Under the pieces are notes generated by a model. It was given only the letters and a program-made list of their open reading frames with translations. It was not told the DNA's origin and did not search any database. From assembly GCA_905373425.1 (NCBI GenBank), contig CAJPST010000048.1:1-12656 (forward strand): a stretch of DNA of 12,656 bases, in the 5' to 3' direction. This DNA comes from an uncultured Mesocricetibacter sp. Its GTDB lineage: Bacteria > Pseudomonadota > Gammaproteobacteria > Enterobacterales > Pasteurellaceae. The translations under genes were made by a program, and so were the position numbers. Positions within the stretch are counted from its first letter, which is position 1, and every line of letters begins with the position of its first letter. Below, piece by piece: positions 1-7,570 of the stretch.

Positions 1-2198
1 GTTTTAATGCCGCCACGGTGTGCCGCCAGCAGTTTTTCTTTCAAACCGCCAATCGGCAATACTTTGCCACGTAAGCTAATCTCTCCCGTCATCGCCACTT
101 CCGATTTCACCGGATTGCCGGTCAAACAAGAGACTAACGCCGTACACATCGCAATGCCCGCGCTTGGACCGTCTTTTGGTGTCGCTCCGTCCGGGACATG
201 AATATGAATATCACGTTTCTCATGAAAATCGTCGGCAATGCCTAATTTCTCCGCTCTTGAGCGAACCACCGTCATTGCAGCCTGAATAGACTCTTTCATT
301 ACCTCGCCGAGAGAACCGGTATAAGTAAGTTTACCTTTGCCGATAACAGAGGCCGTTTCAATCGTTAACAGATCGCCACCTACCTCTGTCCAAGCCAAAC
401 CGGTTACTTCGCCCACACGATTTTGTGTGTCCGCCCGTCCGAATTCAAAACGTCTGACACCTAGAAACTCATGTAGATTCTTCGCATTTGCAGCAATAGA
501 TTTTAATTTTTTATTTAATAGCAGATTTTTTACCGCTTTACGACATATCTTCGAAATCTCGCGTTCAAGATTACGCACACCTGCCTCACGAGTGTAATAA
601 CGGATAATATCAAGAATTGCGCTGTCTTCAATAACTAATTCATTGCTTTTCAATCCGTTACGTTCCATTTGTTTTGCAACCAAATGACGTTTGGCGATAT
701 TAAGTTTTTCATCTTCCGTATAACCCGACAAACGAATAACTTCCATCCGATCTAATAATGGTCCCGGGATATTCATAGAATTAGATGTTGCCACAAACAT
801 TATATCGGACAAATCATAATCCACTTCCAAATAGTGGTCGTTAAATTTGGAATTTTGTTCCGGATCAAGCACTTCTAATAATGCGGAAGCCGGATCACCA
901 CGCATATCGGATGACATTTTGTCAATCTCGTCCAATAAGAATAGCGGATTTTTAACCCCGACTTTCGCCATTTTTTGAATAAGTTTACCAGGCAAAGACC
1001 CGATATAGGTTTTGCGATGGCCACGAATTTCAGCTTCGTCACGCACACCACCTAAAGCCATGCGCACATATTTTCTTCCTGTGGCATTGGCAATGGATTG
1101 CCCTAACGAAGTTTTACCCACTCCCGGCGGGCCTACTAAGCAAAGAATTGGACCTTTTAATTGATTTAATCGGCTTTGTACCGCCAAATACTCTAGAATA
1201 CGCTCTTTCACCCGCTCTAAACCGTAATGATCCGCGTCTAGAATTTCTTGAGCTTTCGCAATGTCCTTCTTAACTTTCGTGCGTTTATACCAAGGCACTT
1301 GTAACATCCAGTCGATATAACTACGCACGACGGTAGCCTCCGCCGACATCGGGGACATCATTTTTAATTTCTGTAATTCCGCTTCAACTTTTTCCTTCGC
1401 TTCTCGCGGTAATCTAGCTTCCTCCAGCTTTTGACGTAACTGCTCAATTTCGTCTATACCACCGTTTTCACTATCGCCTAATTCCTTTTGAATCGCTTTA
1501 ATTTGCTCGTTTAAATAGTAATCGCGCTGACTTTTTTCCATTTGTTTTTTTACCCGCCCGCGAATACGCTTTTCAACTTGCAACAAGTCCGTTTCACTTT
1601 CCATCAAACCGAGTAAATATTCAAAGCGCTCCTGAATATTGGCACGTTCCAATACCTCCTGCTTGTTACGCACTGCAACAGGTAAATGAGCAGCAAGAGT
1701 ATCGCTCAAACGATCCGCATCGGTAATCCCTGCCAAAGCGTTACTCACTTCTGGCTGAATTTTTTTGTTTTGTTTGGCGTAGTTCTCAAACTCTGCCAAT
1801 GCGGCATTTCGTACGACTTCTATTTCTTTTTCATCGCCCCAAGTAGTTTCAATTGGCTCAATTTCAGCGGAGAAAAAGTCATTATCTTCTAATTTTAAGA
1901 TTTTCGCCCGTTGCTGCCCTTCCACCAACACTTTTACCGTGCCATCCGGCAGCTTTAATAATTGAATAATATTAACGATAGTCCCGACATCGTGTACGTC
2001 ATCGACCGTCGGTTCTTCCACATCCGCCTGTTTTTGCGCAACCAGTAACAATTGCTTACCGCTTTCCATCGCTTTATCAAGGCTGCGAATCGATTTATCG
2101 CGTCCGACAAACAACGGCATTACCATATAAGGAAAAACAACGACATCGCGTAGCGGTAACACGGCAATTTCGCGTGATTGGATTCGTTTTGCATTCAT
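1..2198 (-). CDS. lon: Lon, ATP-dependent serine protease (3' end beyond window)
   Basis: Cytosolic AAA+ protease that unfolds and degrades misfolded and regulatory proteins. Manual reverse translation from the ATG at 2196-2198 gives 732 codons. The order is an N-terminal substrate-binding domain (from LPLRDVVVFPYMV, about residues 14-26), an AAA+ module with Walker A GPPGVGKT (Lys362) and Walker B FLLDEIDK near 420, and a C-terminal protease domain. The catalytic dyad is Ser679 in PKDGPSAG and Lys722 in GGLKEK; these numbers equal those of E. coli Lon, so there are no net indels to that point. About 50-70 C-terminal residues lie off the left edge. The start has a modest AAGAG ribosome site. 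It is the last gene of a tig-clpP-clpX-lon series but is separated from clpX by a probable terminator, so it likely has its own promoter (see the sigma-32-like site). Identity is essentially certain. Confidence 0.98.
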   Translation of the reverse strand, partial: MNAKRIQSREIAVLPLRDVVVFPYMVMPLFVGRDKSIRSLDKAMESGKQLLLVAQKQADVEEPTVDDVHDVGTIVNIIQLLKLPDGTVKVLVEGQQRAKILKLEDNDFFSAEIEPIETTWGDEKEIEVVRNAALAEFENYAKQNKKIQPEVSNALAGITDADRLSDTLAAHLPVAVRNKQEVLERANIQERFEYLLGLMESETDLLQVEKRIRGRVKKQMEKSQRDYYLNEQIKAIQKELGDSENGGIDEIEQLRQKLEEARLPREAKEKVEAELQKLKMMSPMSAEATVVRSYIDWMLQVPWYKRTKVKKDIAKAQEILDADHYGLERVKERILEYLAVQSRLNQLKGPILCLVGPPGVGKTSLGQSIANATGRKYVRMALGGVRDEAEIRGHRKTYIGSLPGKLIQKMAKVGVKNPLFLLDEIDKMSSDMRGDPASALLEVLDPEQNSKFNDHYLEVDYDLSDIMFVATSNSMNIPGPLLDRMEVIRLSGYTEDEKLNIAKRHLVAKQMERNGLKSNELVIEDSAILDIIRYYTREAGVRNLEREISKICRKAVKNLLLNKKLKSIAANAKNLHEFLGVRRFEFGRADTQNRVGEVTGLAWTEVGGDLLTIETASVIGKGKLTYTGSLGEVMKESIQAAMTVVRSRAEKLGIADDFHEKRDIHIHVPDGATPKDGPSAGIAMCTALVSCLTGNPVKSEVAMTGEISLRGKVLPIGGLKEKLLAAHRGGIK

Positions 2199-2241
2199 AA
2201 TCTATACTCTTATTTCATCAAAATCGGGATTGTTCAGTCTA

Positions 2242-2269
2242 ATATTGTGGTTGAAAGAAAAAATTCAAG
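2242..2269 (-). promoter_or_regulatory. Candidate heat-shock (sigma-32-like) promoter of lon
   Basis: Read on the minus strand, CTTGAAT (2269-2263) is followed after 13 bases by CACAATAT (2249-2242). The sigma-32 consensus is CTTGAAA, a spacer of about 11-16, then CCCCATNT. The -35 matches 6 of 7 and the -10 matches 5 of 7 defined positions. The start would fall near 2235, leaving a leader of about 37 bases before the lon ATG. A weaker sigma-70 reading (TTGAAT, 18 bases, TATTAG) overlaps. lon is a heat-shock gene in related bacteria, which supports but does not prove the call. Confidence 0.35.
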
Positions 2270-2283
2270 GTCGGTCAAAAGAA

Positions 2284-2292
2284 AAGTGCGGT
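2284..2292 (+). repeat. DNA uptake sequence core
   Basis: Exact AAGTGCGGT, followed by an A-rich stretch as in the extended H. influenzae-type consensus. It is the left arm of the hairpin after clpX. Confidence 0.9.
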
Positions 2293-2314
2293 CAGAAAAA
2301 CGTCAATTTTTTTA

Positions 2315-2323
2315 ACCGCACTT
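2315..2323 (-). repeat. DNA uptake sequence core
   Basis: Exact ACCGCACTT, the complement of the uptake core. It is the right arm of the hairpin after clpX. Confidence 0.9.
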
Positions 2324-2355
2324 TGAAACCCGTTATTAGGGTTCTTAAAAACGAT

Positions 2356-3597
2356 TTAACTTGTATATTCTAATTTTGGGGTTTGATGATGGTTAATCAC
2401 ATTTTCATCAACAATTACTTTAGCAAGGTTTTGCAATGACGGCAAATCATACATCGTATCCAATAACGCACTTTCCACGATAGATCGTAATCCGCGCGCT
2501 CCGGTTTTACGAGCCAATGCTTTCTTAGCCATTGCTTGTAATGCCTGTTCGGTAAATTCCAACTCTACATTTTCCAAACCAAATAACGCTTGATATTGTT
2601 TAGTCAATGCATTTTTCGGTTCAGTCAGAATTTGAATCAATGCCGCTTCATCCAACTCACTTAATGCCGCGACCACCGGTAAACGCCCGATAAATTCGGG
2701 GATTAAACCAAATTTGATCAAATCTTCCGTTTCAATTTGTTTAAACAAATCATTTAAGCTCAGCACATCCTGCTCGCCTTTCACCTCAGCATCAAAGCCG
2801 ATACCGCTCCCTACATGCACACGTTTTTGCACAATCTTATCCAAGCCGGCAAACGCGCCGCCACAAATAAACAGAATCTTAGAGGTGTCTACTCGTAACA
2901 TTTCCTGTTGCGGGTGCTTGCGACCACCCTGCGGCGGAATGGAAGCGACCGTCCCTTCAATCAGTTTGAGTAGCGCCTGTTGTACGCCCTCGCCCGATAC
3001 GTCCCGAGTGATGGAAGGATTCTCTGATTTGCGGGTAATTTTATCAATTTCATCAATATAGATAATCCCTTGTTCGGCTTTTTCCGTATCATACTCACAA
3101 TTCTGTAGCAGACGCTGAATAACATTTTCCACGTCCTCTCCCACATAACCAGCTTCAGTCAGTGTAGTAGCATCCGCCATAGCGAAAGGAACGTTTAGCA
3201 TACGCGCCATCGTTTCCGCCAACAAGGTTTTACCGCTTCCGGTCGGTCCGATAAGCAAAATATTACTTTTCCCTAATTCCACATTGTCGGTTTTATGCCC
3301 GCTACGCAAACGTTTATAATGATTATACACTGCGACTGCCAGCACTTTTTTAGCATGCTCTTGCCCAATTACATAATCGTCTAGGTGGGCACGAATCTCA
3401 TGTGGCGTTGGCAATTTTTCTTCAGTTAGCGTATCAGCTTGGGCTTCATCACTTTCATTATGTTCCTGCTGTAATAAATCATGACATAATTCAATACAGT
3501 CGCCACAAATATAACCCGATAAACCGGCAATTAAATTACCCACTTCGTCTTGCGATTTACCACAAAATGAGCAGTGTGTTTCGTTTTTTTCCGTCAT
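2356..3597 (-). CDS. clpX: ClpX, unfoldase subunit of the ClpXP protease
   Basis: Hexameric AAA+ unfoldase that recognises tagged substrates, for example ssrA-tailed proteins, and feeds them into ClpP in the cytosol. The 413 residues contain an N-terminal zinc-binding domain with Cys9, Cys12, Cys31 and Cys34, and Walker A GPTGSGKT at 117-124. The pore-1 loop GYVGED is at 150-155, Walker B IIYIDEID at 178-185, and the RKH pore loop at 226-228. The IGF tripeptide that docks on ClpP is at 266-268, and a sensor-2 GARGLR lies near 365-370. Length is normal for the family (about 410-425). A GGAA-type ribosome site lies upstream. It starts 18 bases after clpP, so the two are probably one transcript, ended by the uptake-sequence hairpin. 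All key residues are intact. Confidence 0.99.
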   Translation of the reverse strand: MTEKNETHCSFCGKSQDEVGNLIAGLSGYICGDCIELCHDLLQQEHNESDEAQADTLTEEKLPTPHEIRAHLDDYVIGQEHAKKVLAVAVYNHYKRLRSGHKTDNVELGKSNILLIGPTGSGKTLLAETMARMLNVPFAMADATTLTEAGYVGEDVENVIQRLLQNCEYDTEKAEQGIIYIDEIDKITRKSENPSITRDVSGEGVQQALLKLIEGTVASIPPQGGRKHPQQEMLRVDTSKILFICGGAFAGLDKIVQKRVHVGSGIGFDAEVKGEQDVLSLNDLFKQIETEDLIKFGLIPEFIGRLPVVAALSELDEAALIQILTEPKNALTKQYQALFGLENVELEFTEQALQAMAKKALARKTGARGLRSIVESALLDTMYDLPSLQNLAKVIVDENVINHHQTPKLEYTS

Positions 3598-3615
3598 GTT
3601 ATCTGTTCCGCTAGA

Positions 3616-4197
3616 TTAACGTTTAACTAAAACGCTATCGACTAATCCGTAATTTTTGGCTTCTTCCGCCGACATAAAATTATCCCGATCCGTGTCACGT
3701 TCAATTTTGTCCATTGATTGACCGGTATGAAATGCTAAACGTTCATTCAATGTTGCGCGGATCTTTAAAATTTCCTGCGCATGAATCTGAATGTCCGATG
3801 CCTGCCCACGAAAACCGCCTAAAGGCTGATGAATCATCACTCGCGCATTCGGTAACGCAGCACGTTTACCCGTAGTACCGCCTGCCAATAAAAATGCGCC
3901 CATTGAACATGCTTGCCCGATACATAAAGTACGTACATCAGGTTTAATGAATTGCATAGTGTCATAAATCGCCAACCCTGCCGTAACCGAACCGCCCGGC
4001 GAGTTGATATAGATATTAATGTCTTTATCAGGATTTTCCGATTCCAAGAAAAGCAACTGGGCGACGATTAAATTCGCCATACGGTCTTCTACTTCACCGC
4101 TTAAAAAAATGACCCGCTCCTTCAACAAGCGTGAATAAATATCATAGGAACGCTCACCTCGAGAGGTTTGCTCCACCACCATAGGGATTACTGACAT
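3616..4197 (-). CDS. clpP: ClpP, proteolytic subunit of Clp proteases
   Basis: Tetradecameric serine peptidase that degrades polypeptides delivered by ClpX or ClpA. With the start at 4197 it has 193 residues, beginning MSVIPMVVEQTS. The catalytic triad is Ser98 in GQACSMGAF, His123 in MIHQPLGG and Asp172 in DTDRDNF, each one position beyond mature E. coli ClpP numbering. I chose 4197 because AGAGGT lies six bases before it and because the Haemophilus protein, as I recall it, begins the same way. An in-frame ATG at 4233 would add 12 residues (MRIEQKLNIEVN) but has no visible ribosome site. clpX follows after 18 bases. The promoter probably lies in 4200-4310; I could not place it confidently. 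Confidence 0.98.
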   Translation of the reverse strand: MSVIPMVVEQTSRGERSYDIYSRLLKERVIFLSGEVEDRMANLIVAQLLFLESENPDKDINIYINSPGGSVTAGLAIYDTMQFIKPDVRTLCIGQACSMGAFLLAGGTTGKRAALPNARVMIHQPLGGFRGQASDIQIHAQEILKIRATLNERLAFHTGQSMDKIERDTDRDNFMSAEEAKNYGLVDSVLVKR

Positions 4198-4322
4198 ATT
4201 TACCTCTATATTTAATTTCTGTTCAATCCGCATTCGGTTATTTTACCCGAAAAATCCGATTTTATTAAACCGAATTCATTGGAATAACCGTTATCAGGAA
4301 TAGTAAAAAATTAAGAAAGCAA

Positions 4323-4331
4323 AAGTGCGGT
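4323..4331 (+). repeat. DNA uptake sequence core
   Basis: Exact AAGTGCGGT followed by CATTTTTTA. It forms one arm of the hairpin between tig and clpP. Confidence 0.9.
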
Positions 4332-4368
4332 CATTTTTTACGGCATTTTGAAAACGCCTCAAAAACCG

Positions 4369-4377
4369 ACCGCACTT
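4369..4377 (-). repeat. DNA uptake sequence core
   Basis: Exact ACCGCACTT, the opposing arm of the hairpin between tig and clpP. Confidence 0.9.
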
Positions 4378-4397
4378 TCGGAACATTAAGCGTAAAA

Positions 4398-5693
4398 TTA
4401 CGCTTGCGGATTCATGATCTCATCGAAAGAAGAAGCTTTTTCCGTTACTTGCGCTTTTGCCAACACCGCATCAACCGCTTGTTCTTCCAATACTACATTG
4501 CGAATATTGTTCATCAATTCTTTGTTCTTATTGTAATATTCGATAACTTCCGCCGGTTGCTCGTAGGCTGAAGCAATATCTTCAATCATTGCTTTGACAC
4601 GAGCTTCATCAGCTTTTAATTCGTTAGAAGCAATCACTTCAGAGAACAACAAACCAACCTGAACGCGACGTTTAGCTTGTTCTTCAAACAACTCGCGAGG
4701 TAATTGTGCTGCTTGTTGTGCATTGCCACCAAAACGTTGCGCAGCTTGATTGCGTAACACTTCGATTTCTTGCTCTATCGCTGCCGCCGGCACGTCTAAA
4801 GGATTCTGCTCGATTAAACCGTCAATCACTTGATTTTTCACTCGGCTAACCAAAGCATTTTTCAATTCGCGCTCCATATTTTTCTTAATTTCGACACGCA
4901 AATCCGCTACAGTTTTGCTGTTTGGGCCGAATTTTGACACAAATTCATCAGTTAATTCAGGTAACACCATTACTTCAACTTTTTTCAAGGTAACAGCAAA
5001 TTTCGCCGCTTTGCCTTTTAAGTTCTCGCTGTGATATTCCGCCGGGAAAGTCACATTAATATCGAATTGCTCACCCGCTTTATGACCGACAATTCCCTCT
5101 TCAAAGCCGGGAATCATGCGACCTTGCCCCATTAACAGTACGAAATCGGATGCCTTGCCACCTTCAAATTCTTCACCATCAATAGAACCGCTAAAATCAA
5201 GTGTTACGCGATCTTCAGCTTTTGCCGCATCTTGCGTTTCAGCCCAAGTCGCTTGTTGTTTACGTAATACGTCAACCATTTTATCAATATCAGCTTCAGT
5301 GATTTCAACGGTTGGTTTTTCTACTTTAATATTTTCTAACCCTTGCAATTTCACTTCAGGATAAACTTCAAAAGTCGCAGTGAATTGCAGATCTTTGCCC
5401 TCTTCATAACTGTCCACTGCAAAAGTCGGACGGCCTGCCAAATTCACTTTTTCTTGGAACATTAAATCAAAGAAATGGCGTGGTAATAAATCGTTTAATA
5501 CATCATTACGCACTGACGCACCGAAACGTTGTTCGATAATATGAGGTGGCACTTTACCTTTACGGAAACCATCCACGCGAGCATTTTTCGCTACGCGCTT
5601 TAATTCTTCACGCACTGCGCTTTTCACGCTGTCCGCAGGAATAGTAATACTTACACGACGCTCAAGACCTTGAGTTGTTTCAATAGTTGTCAT
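4398..5693 (-). CDS. tig: Trigger factor, ribosome-associated chaperone
   Basis: Binds near the ribosomal exit tunnel, holds nascent chains and catalyses proline isomerisation. From the start at 5693 the protein has 431 residues, normal for the family. The N-terminal ribosome-binding domain carries the signature GFRKGKVP at 42-49. A central FKBP-type isomerase domain spans roughly 150-245 (RVTLDFSGSIDGEEFEGG onward, then GFEEGIVGHKAGEQ). The rest is the helical chaperone domain ending SSFDEIMNPQA. I chose the ATG at 5693 because GAGGA lies nine bases upstream; extending the frame to 5729 would need a TTG start. It heads the tig-clpP-clpX-lon series but is separated from clpP by about 200 bases with a probable terminator. 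Confidence 0.98.
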   Translation of the reverse strand: MTTIETTQGLERRVSITIPADSVKSAVREELKRVAKNARVDGFRKGKVPPHIIEQRFGASVRNDVLNDLLPRHFFDLMFQEKVNLAGRPTFAVDSYEEGKDLQFTATFEVYPEVKLQGLENIKVEKPTVEITEADIDKMVDVLRKQQATWAETQDAAKAEDRVTLDFSGSIDGEEFEGGKASDFVLLMGQGRMIPGFEEGIVGHKAGEQFDINVTFPAEYHSENLKGKAAKFAVTLKKVEVMVLPELTDEFVSKFGPNSKTVADLRVEIKKNMERELKNALVSRVKNQVIDGLIEQNPLDVPAAAIEQEIEVLRNQAAQRFGGNAQQAAQLPRELFEEQAKRRVQVGLLFSEVIASNELKADEARVKAMIEDIASAYEQPAEVIEYYNKNKELMNNIRNVVLEEQAVDAVLAKAQVTEKASSFDEIMNPQA

Positions 5694-5770
5694 TCTTCTT
5701 TGTCCTCGAATTGATACTGCACTCGGCAATAGGCGCCGACTACAAAATTAAATAGAAAATAAACCGCTGA

Positions 5771-5799
5771 ATTATAACTGTACAAATCCCGTTCGTCGA
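5771..5799 (-). promoter_or_regulatory. Probable tig promoter (sigma-70 type)
   Basis: On the minus strand, TCGACG (5799-5794, 4 of 6 matches to TTGACA) is followed after 17 bases by a perfect TATAAT (5776-5771). Transcription would start near 5764, about 70 bases before the tig ATG. A short stem (TCGGC/GCCGA) at about 5723-5739 would lie in the leader. Confidence 0.5.
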
Positions 5800-5845
5800 G
5801 GAAATGCCAAATAAAAACGTATAATCGCTTATTTTTTAAACTATA

Positions 5846-5880
5846 AAAAGAAAAACTCCGTTGGGCAAGACCAAACGGAG
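5846..5880 (-). terminator. Intrinsic terminator after kbp
   Basis: Read on the minus strand, CTCCGTT (5880-5874) and AACGGAG (5862-5856) form a 7 bp stem around a short loop, followed by TTTTTCTTTTTA. It lies about 19 bases after the stop codon of the BON-LysM gene. Confidence 0.85.
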
Positions 5881-5898
5881 CTAGAAAATTAAAAAAAC

Positions 5899-6342
5899 TT
5901 AAAGCGCTTTCGGCAAGCGGATTTTCTGACCCGGGAAAATTTTGTCCGCGTCTTTAATCACTTCTTTATTAGCTTCAACAATAGCGGTATATTTCGCACC
6001 ATTGCCATAAGTTTTCTCAGCAATCGCCCACAGCGTATCGCCCTTTTGAATTACATAGAATTCATCGTCACCCGCTAAATTTTCACCACTTTGAATAGCT
6101 ACGCCATCTGCATTTACCGAAGTAATGCCCGCAATATTGCCTGCCATTAAAATAGCTTTCTCTAATGCAGTTGCCGATGCTGCAACACCTTGAATGTTTG
6201 CTACGCCGTTTTCAACTGTAACGGAAACGTTGTCAACACCAGGATTATCTTCCGCAATGTGCTTGGTTACCGCTTCAGATGCATCTTCTGCCTTGGAGAA
6301 TAATTTTCTGCCGATGTCGCCTACAAAATCAAATAAACCCAT
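5899..6342 (-). CDS. kbp: Kbp/YgaU-like BON-LysM protein
   Basis: A 147-residue two-domain protein: a BON domain at about 22-84 (VSVTVENGVANIQG, then the glycine-rich GNIAGITSVNADG) and a LysM domain at about 95-145 (YVIQKGDTLWAIAEKTYG to PGQKIRLP). The order, length and opening MGLFDFVGDIGRKL match E. coli YgaU/Kbp, a potassium-binding protein proposed to sense cytoplasmic K+. There is no signal peptide, so a cytoplasmic site is likely despite the LysM domain, which elsewhere binds peptidoglycan. The ribosome site AGGAAGGA lies just before the ATG. It lies 110 bases after pfkA on the same strand and ends at a strong terminator. Family assignment is firm; the K+-binding role here is inferred from the E. 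coli homologue. Confidence 0.9.
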   Translation of the reverse strand: MGLFDFVGDIGRKLFSKAEDASEAVTKHIAEDNPGVDNVSVTVENGVANIQGVAASATALEKAILMAGNIAGITSVNADGVAIQSGENLAGDDEFYVIQKGDTLWAIAEKTYGNGAKYTAIVEANKEVIKDADKIFPGQKIRLPKAL

Positions 6343-6376
6343 TTTTCCTTCCTCTTATGTTAAGCATTAAAAAACT

Positions 6377-6405
6377 AGAATAACCAAATAATCGGCACAA
6401 GTCTA
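6377..6405 (-). promoter_or_regulatory. Candidate kbp promoter
   Basis: On the minus strand TAGACT (6405-6400) and TATTCT (6382-6377) are 17 bases apart, each matching 4 of 6 consensus bases. The start would be near 6370, leaving a leader of about 28 bases that includes the AGGAAGGA ribosome site. No terminator is visible between pfkA and kbp, so read-through is also possible. Confidence 0.33.
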
Positions 6406-6452
6406 TAAAATTTCCAAAAACTTGACCGCTCTTTTTCAATGAAATTAAAGCG

Positions 6453-7418
6453 TTAGAATAAACGTTTCGCTGTTTCCAGCCAATCTGCTTTAAATTCACG
6501 ACGCATATTGTTGATAGCATCAATAATGTCGTGGTGTACTAAATGTTCGTTTTGAATGCCTACACAGTACCCCCCTTTACCTTGCAACAATAAATCTACC
6601 GCATAGTTTCCCATACGAGAAGCCAAAATACGGTCAAAAGCACAAGGTGTTCCACCGCGTTGAATATGCCCCAACACAGTAGCTCGGGTTTCGTGATGCA
6701 CACGAGATTCAATTTCTCTCGCTAACGCATGAACATCGGTAATCAACTCTGTAATAACAATCAAAGCATGACGTTTACCATCGGCAATGCTGCGTTCAAT
6801 TTCTTGAATTAATTCTTCACGGTTAAATTCAACTTCAGATGCCACAATATATTCGCAACCACCGGCAATCCCGGCAGAAATCGTAAGGTCACTGCAATGG
6901 CGCCCCATGATTTCAACGATAGAAATACGCTGATGCGAACTGGAAGTATCACGTAAACGGTCTATCGCTTCTACCGCAGTTTCTAATGCGGTTTGATAAC
7001 CAATAGTATAATCCGTCCCTGCCACATCATTATCAATCGTTCCCGGAATACCAACACAAGCAATGCCATGCTCTTCAGTCAGTAGTTTTGCTCCCATATA
7101 AGAACCATCACCACCAATTACTACTAGCGCATCAATATTATGGTAGCGTAAAGACTCCGCACATTTTGCCCTTACTTCAGGATCTTTAAATTCAGGAAAG
7201 CGCGCAGAACCTAAAAAAGTTCCGCCACGATTAATCATGTCGGATACGCTATAACGGGTTAATTGTTTGATTCTGTTATGATACAAACCATGATAACCGT
7301 CATATACCCCAAACACTTCCAAACCGGCAGATAACGCAGAACGAACAACACCGCGAATCGCCGCATTCATTCCCGGTGCGTCGCCACCACTGGTTAATAC
7401 AGCTATTTTTTTAATCAT
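6453..7418 (-). CDS. pfkA: ATP-dependent 6-phosphofructokinase
   Basis: Phosphorylates fructose 6-phosphate to fructose 1,6-bisphosphate, the committed step of glycolysis, as a cytosolic tetramer. The 321 residues match the usual length of about 320. Nucleotide-binding motifs are TSGGDAPGMNAAIRG at 9-23 and GGDGS at 102-106; the latter marks the ATP-dependent rather than the pyrophosphate-dependent type. The catalytic loop PGTIDND has Asp129, equivalent to E. coli Asp127. MGRHCSDLT near 170 and the C-terminal HIQRGG also fit. An AAGG-type ribosome site precedes the ATG. It sits 152 bases downstream of fieF on the same strand. I see no strong promoter or terminator in that gap, only a weak GGGAA/TTCCC element at 7516-7526 followed, in the minus direction, by AAAATTTTT. 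Confidence 0.98.
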   Translation of the reverse strand: MIKKIAVLTSGGDAPGMNAAIRGVVRSALSAGLEVFGVYDGYHGLYHNRIKQLTRYSVSDMINRGGTFLGSARFPEFKDPEVRAKCAESLRYHNIDALVVIGGDGSYMGAKLLTEEHGIACVGIPGTIDNDVAGTDYTIGYQTALETAVEAIDRLRDTSSSHQRISIVEIMGRHCSDLTISAGIAGGCEYIVASEVEFNREELIQEIERSIADGKRHALIVITELITDVHALAREIESRVHHETRATVLGHIQRGGTPCAFDRILASRMGNYAVDLLLQGKGGYCVGIQNEHLVHHDIIDAINNMRREFKADWLETAKRLF

Positions 7419-7570
7419 TTCTTAATTACCTTATTTCTAAAATTAAATCTCTGAATTTGTCAATATTACATCGCTAAGATTACACTATTCGCGCATTTTG
7501 CTCTAGAAAAATTTTGGGAAATTCCCTGAAATGTTTACCTAGTTTCACCTTTCTTATTGGGGCATTTCAA

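Larger units (their letters stand above)
2282..2324 (-). terminator. Inverted uptake-sequence pair, probable clpX terminator
   Basis: AAGTGCGGT at 2284-2292 and ACCGCACTT at 2315-2323 form a stem of about 10 bp around a 22-base loop. On the minus strand, leaving clpX, the second arm runs into CTTTTCTTTT, giving a T-rich tail. Paired opposed uptake sequences just after genes are a known terminator form in H. influenzae-type Pasteurellaceae. Confidence 0.75.
4321..4378 (-). terminator. Inverted uptake-sequence pair, probable tig terminator
   Basis: AAAAGTGCGGTC (4321-4332) pairs with GACCGCACTTT (4368-4378), giving an 11 bp stem around a loop of about 35 bases. On the minus strand, leaving tig, the hairpin is followed by TTTGCTTTCTTAATTTTTT. 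It lies 20 bases after the tig stop codon. Confidence 0.7.

Noticed and set aside
2465..2473. AACGCACTT in clpX and the same 9-mer at 8199-8207 in fieF
   Set aside because: One mismatch at a core position of the uptake sequence; explained by coding sequence.
2714..3061. Plus-strand open frame antisense to clpX
   Set aside because: It lies wholly inside an intact clpX gene, has no ribosome site and has a composition typical of a shadow frame.
6423..6431. Uptake-like ACCGCTCTT on the minus strand after pfkA
   Set aside because: One mismatch from the core, with no opposing partner and no stem, so neither an exact uptake site nor a terminator.
6329..6523. Minus-strand open frame spanning the pfkA end and kbp start
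   Set aside because: Out of frame with and overlapping both real genes, and without a ribosome site or recognisable sequence.
7434..7463. Perfect TTGACA with TAGAAA 18 bases downstream, before pfkA on the minus strand
   Set aside because: Transcription would start about 9 bases before the ATG, leaving the AAGG ribosome site upstream of the RNA start. I could not support it as the pfkA promoter.
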